Source: Liolophura sinensis (taxonomy: Eukaryota; Mollusca; Polyplacophora; Chitonida; Chitonidae). Taken from it: a stretch of 64,000 nt of DNA. Positions 9,011 through 21,401 of the stretch are shown one piece after another. The stretch's first letter is position 1. Each line of letters starts with the position of its first letter. The stretch is taken from positions 62,001 through 126,000 of the forward strand of contig NW_027017968.1 of assembly GCF_032854445.1 (NCBI RefSeq). Direction: 5' to 3'. Both the position numbers and the translations under genes were made by a program. The notes under the pieces were generated by a model. It made no database searches and was not told the DNA's origin. It worked only from the letters and a program-made list of their open reading frames with translations.

Positions 9011-12000
9011 CAACTGAACACTGACCCCACTTCAGTAAGGTGCCAAAAGATGCGGAATTGAGCCAGGCATCGGCAGCTGTTGAAAAATTGCAAATTTCCC
9101 TGGTTTCCATGGAGTAAGAGCCGTTGCTGGGCACGTGATTGTGACATAAATGATCATTCAATTGTCACTACAGGCAAAAGTATTAGTCGGAGAGCACGCG
9201 GTTTGCACCATTCGATTTCTCGTCACAAAATACGTCGGATTAGCCTCTTACCAGCAGCACTGGAACAGTTTTTCCACTTTTGCATTTTTACCTGGTCTTT
9301 TTGTTAATTGAAATCGGCTACACTGTACTCTGTACAATCGCGACTGGTCATTACTATATTCAACTTTTGACTATAAGTTATGTGCCCTTCGGTAGCCCCA
9401 GAAGACCTGAATCTTTGGGCTAAGCCCATTTAAATCACCCAGCAATTGTCTTACTTCTCAGTCCAAGACAATCTCAATGTCTTTATCTACGTGTAGAAAA
9501 ACCACACCATTTGTACAAAAAAACACAAGGTACTTGATACAGTCTGCTGTAAAAAGTACAACTGACCACAGACCCACATTTATTAGGTGCCAAAAGATGC
9601 GGAATTGGGCCAGCCATCGGCAGCTGTTGAAAATTGCAAATTTCCCTGGTTTCCATGGAGTAAGAGCCGTTGCTGTGCACGTGATTATGACATAAATGAT
9701 CATTCAATTGTCGCTACAGGCAAAAGTATTGGTCGGAAAGCAACGCGGTTTGCACCATTCGATTCTCGTCACAAAATACGTCGGATTAGCCTCTTACTAG
9801 TAGCACTGGAACAGTTTTTCCACTTTTGCATTTTTGCTGGTCTTTTTGTTAATTGAAACCGGCTACACAGTACTCTGTACAATCGCGACTGGTCATTACT
9901 ATATTCAACTTTTGACTATAAGTTATGTGCCCTTCGGTAGCTCAGAAGACCTGAAATCTTAGGGCCAAGCCCATTTAACTCACCCAGCAATTGTCTTACT
10001 TCTAAGTGCAAGGACAATCTCAATGTCTTATCTACGTGTAGAAAAACCACACCATTTGTACATAAAAAACGCAAGGTACTTGATACAGTCTGCTGTAAAA
10101 AGTACAACTGACACTTACCCACATTTATAAGGTGCGAAAAGATGGGAATTGGGCCAGGCATCGGCAGATGTTAAATAATTGCAAATATCCCTGGTTTCCA
10201 TGGAGTAAGAGCGTTGCTGGGCACGTGATTATGACAAAAATGATCATTGAATTGTCGCTACAGCCAAAAGTATTGGTCGGAGAGCAACGCGGTTTGCACC
10301 ATTCGATTTCTCGTCACAAAATACGTCGGATTAGCCTCTTACCAGCAGCACTGGAACAGTTTTCCACTTTTGCATTTTTGCCTGGTCTTTTTGTTAATTG
10401 AAATCGGCTACACTGTACTCTGTACAATCGCGGACTGGTCATTACTATATTCAACTTTTGACTATAAGTTATGTGCCTTTCGGTAGCCCAGAAGACGTCA
10501 AATCTTTGGGCTAAGCCCATTTAACTCACCCAGCAATTGCCTTACTTCTCAGCCCAAGACAATCTCAATGTCTTTATCTAGGTGTAGAAAAACCACACCA
10601 TTTGTACGTGAAAAACACAAGGTACTTGATACAGTCTGCTGTAAAAAGAACAACTGACCACAGACCCACATTTATAAGGTGCCAAAAGATGCGGAATTGA
10701 GCCAGGTATCGGCAGCTGTGAAAAATTGCCAATTTCCCTGGTTTCCATGGAGTAAGAGCCGTTGCTGTGCACGTGATTATGACATAAATGATCATTGAAT
10801 TGTCGCTATAGGCAAAAGTATTGGTCGGAGAGCAACGCGGTTTGCACCATTCGATTCTCGTCACAAAATACGTCGGATTAGCCTCTTACCAGCAGCACTG
10901 AACAGTTTTTCCACTTTTGCATTTTTGCCTGGTCTTTTTGTTAATTGAAATCGGCTACACTGTGCTCTGTACAATCGCGACTGGTCATTACTATATTCAA
11001 CTTTAGACTATAAGTTATGTGCCCTTCGGTAGCCCAGAAGACGTCAAATCTTTCGGCTAAGCCCATTTAACTCACCCAGAAATTGCCCTACTTCTAAGTG
11101 CAAGACAATCTCAATGTCTTTATCTACTTGTAGGAAAAACCACACCATTTGTACGTGAAAAACACAATGGTACTTGATACAGTCTGCTGTAAAAAGTACA
11201 ACTGAACACTGACCCACTTCAGTAAGGTGGCAAAAGATGCGTAATTGAGCCAGGCATCGGCAGCTGTTGAAAAATTGCAAATTTCCCTGGTTTCCATGGA
11301 GTAAGAGCCGTTGCTGTGCACGTGATTATGACATAAATGATCATTCAATTGTCGCTACAGCAAAAGTATTGGTCGGAGAGCAACGCGGATTGCACCATTC
11401 GGATTCTCGTCACAAAATACGTCGGATTAGCATCTTACCATCAGCACTGGAACAGTTTTTCCACTTTTGCATTTTTGCCCGGTCTTTTTGTTAATTAAAA
11501 TCGGGCTACACTGTACTCTGTACAATCGCGACTGGTCATTACTATATTCAACTTTTGACTATAAGTTATGTGCCCTTCGGTAGCCCAGAAGGACCTGAAA
11601 TCTTTGGGCTAAGCCCATTTAACTCACCCAGCAATTGTCTTACTTATAAGTGCAAGACAATCTCAATGTCTTTATCTACGTGTAGAAAAACCACACCATT
11701 TGTACATAAAAAACACAAGGTACTTGATACAGTCTGCTGTAAAAAGTACAACTGAACACTGACCCACGTAAGGTGCCAAAAGATGCGGAATTGAGCCAGG
11801 CATCGGCAGCTGTTGAAAAATTGCAAATATCCCTGGTTTCCATGGAGTAAGAGCCGTTGCCGGTCACGTGATTATGACATAAATGATTATTCAATTGTCG
11901 CTACAGCCAAAAGTATTTGTCGGAGAGCAACGTGGATTGCACCATTCGATTTGTCGTCATAAAATACGTCGGATTAGCCTCTTACTAGCAGCACTGGAAC

Positions 12001-12612
12001 AGTTTTTCCACTTTTGCATTTTTACCTGGTCTTTTTGTTAATTGAAATCGGCTACACTGTACTCTGTACAATCGCGACTGGTCATTACTATATTCAACTT
12101 TTGACTATAAGTTATGTGCCCTTCGGTAGCCCAGAAGACGTCAAATCTTTGGGCTAAGCCCATTTAACTCACCCAGCAATTGTCTTACTTCTAAGTCCAA
12201 GACAATCTCAATGTCTTTATCTACGTGTAGAAAAACCACACCATTTGTACGTGAAAAACACAAGGTACTTGATACAGTCTGCTGTAAAAAGTACAACTGA
12301 CCACAGACCCACATGAATAAGGTGCCAAAAGATGCGGAATTGAGCCAGGTATCGGCAGCTGTTGAAAAATTGCAAATTTCCCTGGTTTCCAGGGAGTAAG
12401 AGCCGTTGCTGTACACGTGATTATGACATAAATGATCATTGAATTGTCACTACAGCCAAAAGTATTGGTCGGAGAGCAACGCGGTTTGCACCATTCGATT
12501 TCTCGTCACAAAATACGTCGGATTAGCCTCTTACCAGCAGCACTGGATCAGTTTTTCCACTTTTGCATTTTTACCTGGTCTTTTTGTTAATTGAAATCAG
12601 CTACACTGTACT
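8784..12612 (+). repeat. Indel-rich tract 1, monomers 17-23
   Basis: Monomers start at 8784, 9330, 9875, 10420, 10967, 11518 and 12064, with lengths of 545-551 bp. Lengths change through one-base gains and losses, many in short runs: GTAGCCCCAGAAG near 9397, GACCCCAC near 9025, CCTGAATC near 9408, TTGAAAATTGC near 9628, and CAAGGACAATC near 10010. The substitution haplotypes are the same as in the regular blocks. The pattern looks like unpolished long-read consensus more than real divergence. Confidence 0.75.
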
Positions 12613-15600
12613 CTGTACAATCGCGACTGGTCATTACTATATTCGAACTTTTGACTATAAGTTATGTGCCCTTCGGTAGCCCAGAAGACCTGAAATCTTT
12701 GGGCCAAGCCCATTTAACTCACCCAGCAATTGTCTTACTTCTAAGTCCAAGACAATCTCAATGTCTTTATCTACTTGGAGAAAAACCACACCATTTGTAC
12801 ATAAAAAACACAAAGTACTTGATACAGTCTGCTGTAAAAAGTACAACTGAACACTGACCCACTTCAGTAAGGTGCCAAAAGATGCGGAATTGGGCCAGGC
12901 ATCGGCAGCTGTTAAAAAATTGCAAATATCCCTGGTTTCCATGGAGTAAGAGCCGTTGCTGGGCACGTGATTATGACATCAATGATCATTGAATTGTCGC
13001 TACAGCCAAAAGTATTGGTCGGAGAGCAACGCGGTTTGCACCATTCGATTTCTCGTTACAAAATACGTCGGATTAGCCTCTTACCAGCAGCACTGGAACA
13101 GTTTTTCCACTTTGCATTTTTACCTGGTCTTTTTGTTAATTGAAATCGGCTACACTGTACTCTGTACAATCGCGACTGGTCATTACTATATTCAACTTTT
13201 GACTATAAGTTATGTGCCCTTCGGTAGCCCAGAAGACCTGAAATCATTGGGCCAAGCCCATTTAACTCACCCAGCAATCGTCTTACTTTTAAGTCCAAGA
13301 CAATCTCAATGTCTTTATCTACGTGTAGAAAAACCACACCATTTGTACGTAAAAAACACAAGGTACTTGATACAGTCTGCTGTAAAAAGTACAACTGACC
13401 ACAGACCCACATGAATAAGGTGCCAAAAGATGCGGAATTGAGCCAGGCATCGGCAGCTGTTGAAAAATTGCAAATTTCCCTGGTTTCCATGGAGTAAGAG
13501 CCGTTGCTGGGCACGTGATTATGACATAAATGATCATTCAATTGTCGTTTCAGCCAAAAGTATTGGTCGGAGAGCAACGCGGTTTGCACCATTCGATTTC
13601 TCGTCACAAAATACGTCGGATGAGCCTCCTACCAGCAGCACTGGAACAGTTTTTCCATTTTTGCATTTTTGCCTGGTCTTTTTGTTAATTGAAATCGGCT
13701 ACACTGTACTCTGTACAATCGCGACTGGTCATTACTATATTCAACTTTTGACTATAAGTTATGTGCCCTTCGGTAGCCCAGAAGACGTCAAATCTTTCGG
13801 CTAAGCCCATTTAACTCACCCAGCAATTGTCTTACTTCTAAGTGCAAGACAATCTCAATGTCTTTATCTACGTGTAGAAAAACCACCACCATTTGTACAT
13901 AAAAAAACACAAGGTACTTGATACAGTCTGCTGTAAAAAGTACAACTAACCACAGACCCACATTTATAAGGTGTCAAAAGATGCGGAATTGGGCCAGGTA
14001 TCGGCAGCTGTTGAAAAATTGCCAATTTCCCTGGTTCCATGGAGTAAGAGCCGTTGCTGTACACGTGATTATGACATAAATGATCATTCAATTGTCGCTA
14101 CAGGCAAAAGTATTGGTCGGAGAGCAACGCGGTTTGCACCATTCGATTTCTCGTCACAAAATACGTCGGATTAGCCTCTTACCAGCAGCACTGGAACAGT
14201 TTTTCCACTTTTGCATTTTTACCTGGTCTTTTTGTTAATTGAAATCGGCTACACTGTACTCTGTACAATCGCGACTGGTCATTACTATATTCAACTTTTG
14301 ACTATAAGTTATGTGCCCTTCGGTAGCCCAGAAGACGTCAAATCTTTGGGCTAAGCCCATTTAACTCACCCAGCAATTGTCTTACTTCTAAGTCCAAGAC
14401 GATCTCAATGTCTTTATCTACGTGTAGAAAAACCACACCATTTGTACATGAAAAACACAAGGTACTTGATACAGTCTGCTGTAAAAAGTACAACTGAACA
14501 CAGACCCACATAAATAAGGTGCCAAAAGATGCGGAATTGAGCCAGGTATCGGCAGCTGTTGAAAAATTGCAAATTTCCCTGGTTTCCATGGAGTAAGAGC
14601 CGTTGCTGGGCACGTGATTATGACATAAATGATCATTCAATTGTCACTACAGCCAAAAGTATTGGTCAGAAAGCAACGCGGTTTGCACCATTCGATTTCT
14701 CGTCACAAAATACTTCGGATTAGCCTCTTACCAGCAGCACTGGAACAGTTTTTCCACTTTTGCATTTTTACCTGGTCTTTTTGTTAATTGAAATCGGCTA
14801 CACTGTACTCTGTACAATCGCGACTGGTCATTACTATATTCAACTTTTGACTATAAGTTATGTGCCCTTCGGTAGCCCAGAAGACCTAAAATCTTTGGGC
14901 CAAGCCCATTTAACTCACCCAGCAATTGTCTTACTTCTAAGTCCAAGACAATCTCAATGTCTTTATCTACGTGGAGAAAAACCACACCATTTGTACATAA
15001 AAAACACAAGGTACTTGATACAGTCTGCTGTAAAAAGTACAACTAAACACTGACCCACATTTATAAGGTGCCAAAAGATGCGGAATTGGGCCAGGCATCG
15101 GCAGCTGTTAAAAAATTGCAAATATCCCTGGTTTCCATGGAGTAAGAGCCGTTGCTGGGCACGTGATTATGACATAAATGATCATTGAATTGTCGCTACA
15201 GCCAAAAGTATTGGTCGGAAAGCAACGCGGTTTGCACCATTCGATTTCTCGTTACAAAATACGTCGGATTAATCTCTTACCAGCAGCACTGGAACAGTTT
15301 TTCCACTTTTGCATTTTTGCCTGGTCTTTTTGTTAATTGAAATCGGCTACACTGTACTCTGTACAATCGCGACTGGTCATTACTATATTCAACTTTTGAC
15401 TATAAGTTATGTGCCCTTCGGTAGCCCAGAAAACCTGAAATCTTTGGGCCAAGCCCATTTAACTCACCCAGCAATTGTCTTACTTCTAAGTGCAAGACAA
15501 TCTCAATGTCTTTATCTACGTGGAGAAAAACCACACCATTTGTACATAAAAAACACAAGGTACTTGATACAGTCTGCTGTAAAAAGTACAACTAAACACT

Positions 15601-17006
15601 GACCCACATTTATAAGGTGCCAAAAGATGCGGAATTGAGCCAGGTATCGGCAGCTGTTGAAAAATTGCAAATTTACCTGGTTTCCATGGAGTAAGAGCCG
15701 TTGCTGGGCACGTGATTATGACATAAATGATCATTCAATTGTCACTACAGCCAAAAGTATTGGTCGGAAAGCAACGCGGTTTGCACCATTCGATTTCTCG
15801 TCACAAAATACGTCGGATTAGCCTCTTACCAGCAGCACTGGAACAGTTTTTCCACTTTTGCATTTTTACCTGGTCTTTTTGTTAATTGAAATCGGCTACA
15901 CTGTACTCTGTACAATCGCGACTGGTCATTACTATATTCAACTTTTGACTATAAGTTATGTGCCCTTCGGTAGCTCACAAGACGTCAAATCTTTGGGCCA
16001 AGCCCATTTAACTCGCCCAGCAATTGCCTTACTTCAAAGTGCAAGACAATCTCAATGTCTTTATCTACGCGTAGAAAAACCACATGATTTGTACGTGAAA
16101 AGCACAAGGTACTTGATACAGTCTGCTGTAAAAAGTACAACTGAACACTGACCCACTTCAGTAAGGTGCCAAAAGATGCGGAATTGAGCCAGGTATCGGC
16201 AGCTGTTGAAAAATTGCAAATTTCCCTGGTTTCCATGGAGTAAGAGCCGTTGCTGTGCACGTGATTATGACATAAATGATCATTCAATTGTCAGTACAGC
16301 CAAAAGTATTGGTCGGAAAGCAACGCGGTTTGCACCATTCGATTTCTCGTCACAAAATACGTCGGATTAGCCTCTTACCAGCAGCACTGGAACAGTTTTT
16401 CCACTTTTGCATTTTTACCTGGTCTTTTTGTTAATTGAAATCGGCTACACTGTACTCTGTACAATCGCGACTGGTCATTACTATATTCAACTTTTGACTA
16501 TAAGTTATGTGCCCTTCGGTAGCCCAGAAGACCTGAAATCTTTGGGCCAAGCCCATTTAACTCACCCAGCAATTGTCTTACTTCTAAGTCCAAGACAATC
16601 TCAATGTCTTTATCTACGTGTAGAAAAACCACACCATTTGTACGTGAAAAACACAAGGTACTTGATACAGTCTGCTGTAAAAAGTACAACTGAACACTGA
16701 CCCACTTCAGTAAGGTGCCAAAAGATGCGGAATTGAGCCAGGCATCGGCAGCTGTTGAAAAATTGCAAATTTCCCTGGTTTCCATGGAGTAAGAGCCGTT
16801 GATGTGCACGTGATTATGACATAAATGATCATTCAATTGTCACTACAGGCAAAAGTATTAGTCGGAGAGCAACGCGGTTTGCACCATTCGATTTCTCGTC
16901 ACAAAATACGTCGGATTAGCCTCTTACCAGCAGCACTGGAACAGTTTTTTCAATTTTTGCATTTTTACCTGGTCTTTTTGTTAATTGAAATCGGCTACAC
17001 TGTACT
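12613..17006 (+). repeat. Regular block B, monomers 24-31
   Basis: Monomers start at 12613, 13162, 13711, 14261, 14810, 15359, 15908 and 16457, and are 549 or 550 bp long. Copy 26 carries the rare GGATGAGCCTCC haplotype near 13620, seen otherwise only near 2105. Copies 28 and 29 carry ACGTGGAGAAAAACC together with CATTTATAAGG. Copy 30 has TAGCTCACAAG and CTACGCGTAG, a lineage that recurs at 17.6, 23.1, 30.8 and 33.0 kb. No gene or insertion is present. Confidence 0.9.
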
Positions 17007-19753
17007 CTGTACAATCGCGACTGGTCATTACTATATTCAACTTTTGACTATAAGTTATGTGCCCTTCGGTAGCCCAGAAGACGTCAAATCTTTCGGCTAA
17101 GCCCATTTAACTCACCCAGCAATTGTCTTACTTCTAAGTGCAAGACAATCTCAATGTCTTTATCTACGTGTAGAAAAACCACACCATTTGTACGTGAAAA
17201 ACACAAGGTAATGGATACAGTCTGCTGTAAAAAGTACAACTGAACACACACCCACATGAATAAGGCGCCAAAAGATGCGGAATTGAGCCAGGTATCGGCA
17301 GCTGTTGAAAAATTGCAAATTTACCTGGTTTCCATGGAGTAAGAGCCGTTGCTGGGCACGTGATTATGACATAAATGATCATTCAATTGTCACTACAGCC
17401 AAAAGTATTGTCGGAGAGCAACGCGGTTTGCACCATTCGATTTCTCGTCACAAAATACGTCGGATTAGCCTCTTACCAGCAGCACTGGAACAGTTTTTCC
17501 ACTTTTGCATTTTTACCTGGTCTTTTTGTTAATTGAAACCGGCTACACTGTACTCTGTACAATCGCGACTGGTCATTACTATATTCAACTTTTGACTATA
17601 AGTTATGTGCCCTTCGGTAAGCTCAGAAGACGTCAAATCTTTGGGCCAAGCCCATTTAACTCGCCCAGCAATTGCCTTACTTCAAAGTGCAAGACAATCT
17701 CAATGTCTTTATCTACGCGTAGAAAAACCACATGATTTGTACGTGAAAAGCACAAGGTACTTGATACAGTCTGCTGTAAAAAGTACAACTGAACACTGAC
17801 CCCACTTCAGTAAGGTGCCAAAAGATGCGGAATTGAGCCAGGCATCGGCAGCTGTTGAAAAATTGCAAATTTTCCTGGTTTCCATGGAGTAAGAGCCGTT
17901 GCTGTGCACGTGATTATGACATAAATGATCAATCAATTGAAACTACAGCCAAAAGTATTGGTCGGAGAGCAACGCGGTTTGCACCATTCGATTTCTCGTC
18001 ACAAAATACGTCGGATTAGCCTCTTGACCAGCAGCACTGGAACAGTTTTTCCACTTTTGCATTTTTTGCCTGGTCTTTTTGTTAATTGAAATCGGCTACA
18101 CTGTACTCTGTACAATCGCGACTGGTCATTACTATATTCAACTTTTGACTATAAGTTATGTGCCCTTCGGTAGCCCAGAAGACGTCAAATCTTTCGGCTA
18201 AGCCCATTTAACTCACCCAGCAATTGTCTTACTTCTAAGTGCAAGACAATCTCAATGTCTTTATCTACGTGGAGAAAAACCACACCATTTGTACGTGAAA
18301 AACACAAGGTACTTGATACAGTCTGCTGTAAAAAGTACAACTAAACACTGACCCACATTTATAAGGTGCCAAAAGATGCGGAATTGGGCCAGGCCTCGGC
18401 AGCTGTTAAAAATTGCAAATATCCCTGGTTTCCATGGAGTAAGAGCCGTTGCTGGGCACGTGATTATGACATAAATGATCATTGAATTGTCGCTACAGCC
18501 AAAAGTATTGGTCGGAGAGCAACGCGGTTTGCACCATTCGATTTCTCGTTACAAAATACGTCGGATTAGCCTCTTACCAGCAGCACTGGAACAGTTTTTT
18601 CACTTTTGCATTTTTGCCTGGTCTTTTTGTTAATTGAAATCGGCTACACGGTACTCTGTACAATCGCGAGTGGTCATTACTATATTCAACATTTGACTAT
18701 AAGTTATGTGCCCTTCGGTAGCCCAGAAGACGTCAAATCTTTCGGCTAAGCCCATTTAACTCACCCAGCAATTGTCTTACTTCTAAGTGCAAGACAATCT
18801 CAATGTCTTTATCTACGTGTAGAAAAACCAGACCATTTGTACGTGAAAAACACAAGGTACTTGATACAGTCTGCTGTAAAAAGTACAACTGAACACTGAC
18901 CCACTTCAGTAAGGTGCCAAAAGATGCGGAATTGGGCCAGGTATCGGCAGCTGTTGAAAAATTGCCAATTTCCCTGGTTTCCATGGAGTAGGAGCCGTTG
19001 CTGTGCACGTGATTATGACATAAATGATCATTGAATTGTCGCTACAGCCAAAAGTATTTGTCGGAGGAGCAACGCGGTTTGCACCATTCGATTTCTCGTT
19101 ACAAAATACGTCGGATTAGCCTCTTACCAGCAGCACTGGAACAGTTTTTCCACTTTTGCATTTTTGCCTGGTCTTTTTGTTAATTGAAATCGGCTACACG
19201 GTACTCTGTACAATCGCGACTGGTCATTACTATATTCAACATTTGACTATAAGTTATGTGCCCTTCGGTAGCCCAGAAGACGTCAAATCTTTCGGCTAAG
19301 CCCATTTAACTCACCCAGCAATTGTCTTACTTCTAAGTGCAAGACAATCTCAATGTCTTTATCTACGTGTAGAAAAACCACACCATTTGTACATGAAAAA
19401 CACAAGGTACTTGATACAGTCTGCTGTAAAAAGTACAACTGAACACTGACCCACTTCAGTAAGGTGCCAAAAGATGCGGAATTGAGCCAGGCATCGGCAG
19501 CTGTTGAAAAATTGCAAATTTCCCTGGTTTCCATGGAGTAAGAGCCGTTGCTGGGCACGTGATTATGACATAAATGATCATTCAATTGTCACTACAGCCA
19601 AAAGTATTGGTCGGAGAGCAACGCGGTTTGCACCATCGATTTCTCGTCACAAAATACGTCGGATTAGCCTCTTACCAGCAGCACTGGAACAGTTTTTCCA
19701 CTTTTGCATTTTTGCCTGGTCTTTTTGTTAATTGAAATCGGCTACACTGTACT
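17007..19753 (+). repeat. Mildly irregular monomers 32-36
   Basis: Monomers start at 17007, 17555, 18108, 18656 and 19206, with lengths of 548, 553, 548, 550 and 548 bp. Copy 32 is the first with GGTAATGGATAC and CACACACCC plus AAGGCGCC, called type W here. Copies 35 and 36 are the first with the linked CACGGTACTC and CAACATTTG variants, called type R. One-base changes include TAAGCTCAG near 17618, TCTTGACCAGC near 18023 and GTCGGAGGAGC near 19060. Confidence 0.8.
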
Positions 19754-21401
19754 CTGTACAATCGCGACTGGTCATTACTATATTCAACTTTTGACTATAA
19801 GTTATGTGCCCTTCGGTAGCCCAGAAGACCTGAAATCTTTGGGCCAAGCCCATTTAACTCACCCAGCAATTGCCTTACTTCTAAGTGCAAGACAATCTCA
19901 ATGTCTTTATCTACGTGTAGAAAAACCACACCATTTGTACGTGAAAAACACAAGGTACTTGATACAGTCTGCTGTAAAAAGTACAACTGAACACTGACCC
20001 ACTTCAGTAAGGTGCCAAAAGATGCGGAATTGAGCCAGGCATCGGCAGCTGTTGAAAAATTGCAAATTTCCCTGGTTTCCATGGAGTAAGAGCCGTTGTT
20101 GTGCACGTGATTATGACATAAATGATCATTCAATTGTCGCTACAGGCAAAAGTATTGGTCGGAGAGCAACGCGGTTTGCACCATTCGATTTCTCGTCACA
20201 AAATACGTCGGATTAGCCTCTTACCAGCAGCACTGGAACAGTTTTTCCACTTTTGCATTTTTACCTGGTCTTTTTGTTAATTGAAATCGGCTACACTGTA
20301 CTCTGTACAATCGCGACTGGTCATTACTATATTCAACTTTTGACTATAAGTTATGTGCCCTTCGGTAGCCCAGAAGACGTCAAATCTTTCGGCTCAGCCC
20401 ATTTAACTCACCCAGCAATTGTCTTACTTCTAAGTCCAAGACAATCTCAATGTCTTTATCTACGTGTAGAAAAACCACACCATTTGTACATAAAAAACAC
20501 AAGGTAATGGATACAGTCTGCTGTAAAAAGTACAACTGAACACACACCCACATGAATAAGGCGCCAAAAGATGCGGAATTGAGCCAGGTATCGGCAGCTG
20601 TTGAAAAATTGCAAATTTCCCTGGTTTCCATGGAGTAAGAGCCGTTGCTGGGCACGTGATTATGACATAAATGATCATTCAATTGAAACTACAGCCAAAA
20701 GTATTGGTCGGAAAGCAACGCGGTTTGCACCATTCGATTTCTCGTCACAAAATACGTGGGATTAGCCTCTTACCAGCAGCACTGGAACAGTTTTTCCACT
20801 TTTGCATTTTTACCTGGTCTTTTTGTTAATTGAAATCGGCTACACTGTACTCTGTACAATCGCGACTGGTCATTACTATATTCAACTTTTGACTATAAGT
20901 TATGTGCCCTTCGGTAGCCCAGAAGACCTGAAATCTTTGGGCCAAGCCCATTTAACTCACCCAGCAATTGTCTTACTTCTAAGTCCAAGACAATCTCAAT
21001 GTCTTTATCTACGTGGAGAAAAACCACACCATTTGTACATAAAAAACACAAGGTACTTGATACAGTCTGCTGTAAAAAGTACAACTAAACACTGACCCAC
21101 ATTTATAAGGTGCCAAAAGATGCGGAATTGGGCCAGGCATCGGCAGCTGTTAAAAAATTGCAAATTTCCCTGGTTTTCCATGGAGTAAGAGCCGTTGCTG
21201 GGCACGTGATTATGACATCAATGATCATTGAATTGTCGCTACAGCCAAAAGTATTGGTCGGAGAGCAACGCGGTTTGCACCATTCGATTTCTCGTTACAA
21301 AATACGTCGGATTAGCCTCTTACCGGCAGCACTGGAACAGTTTTTCCACTTTTGCATTTTTGCCTGGTCTTTTTGTTAATTGAAATCGGCTACACTGTAC
21401 T
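19754..21401 (+). repeat. Regular monomers 37-39
   Basis: Monomers start at 19754, 20303 and 20852. Copy 38 is type W (GGTAATGGATAC, AAGGCGCC). Copy 39 is close to type Q (CATTTATAAGG, GACATCAATGATCATTG). They repeat the W then Q theme that dominates 26-37 kb. Confidence 0.88.
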
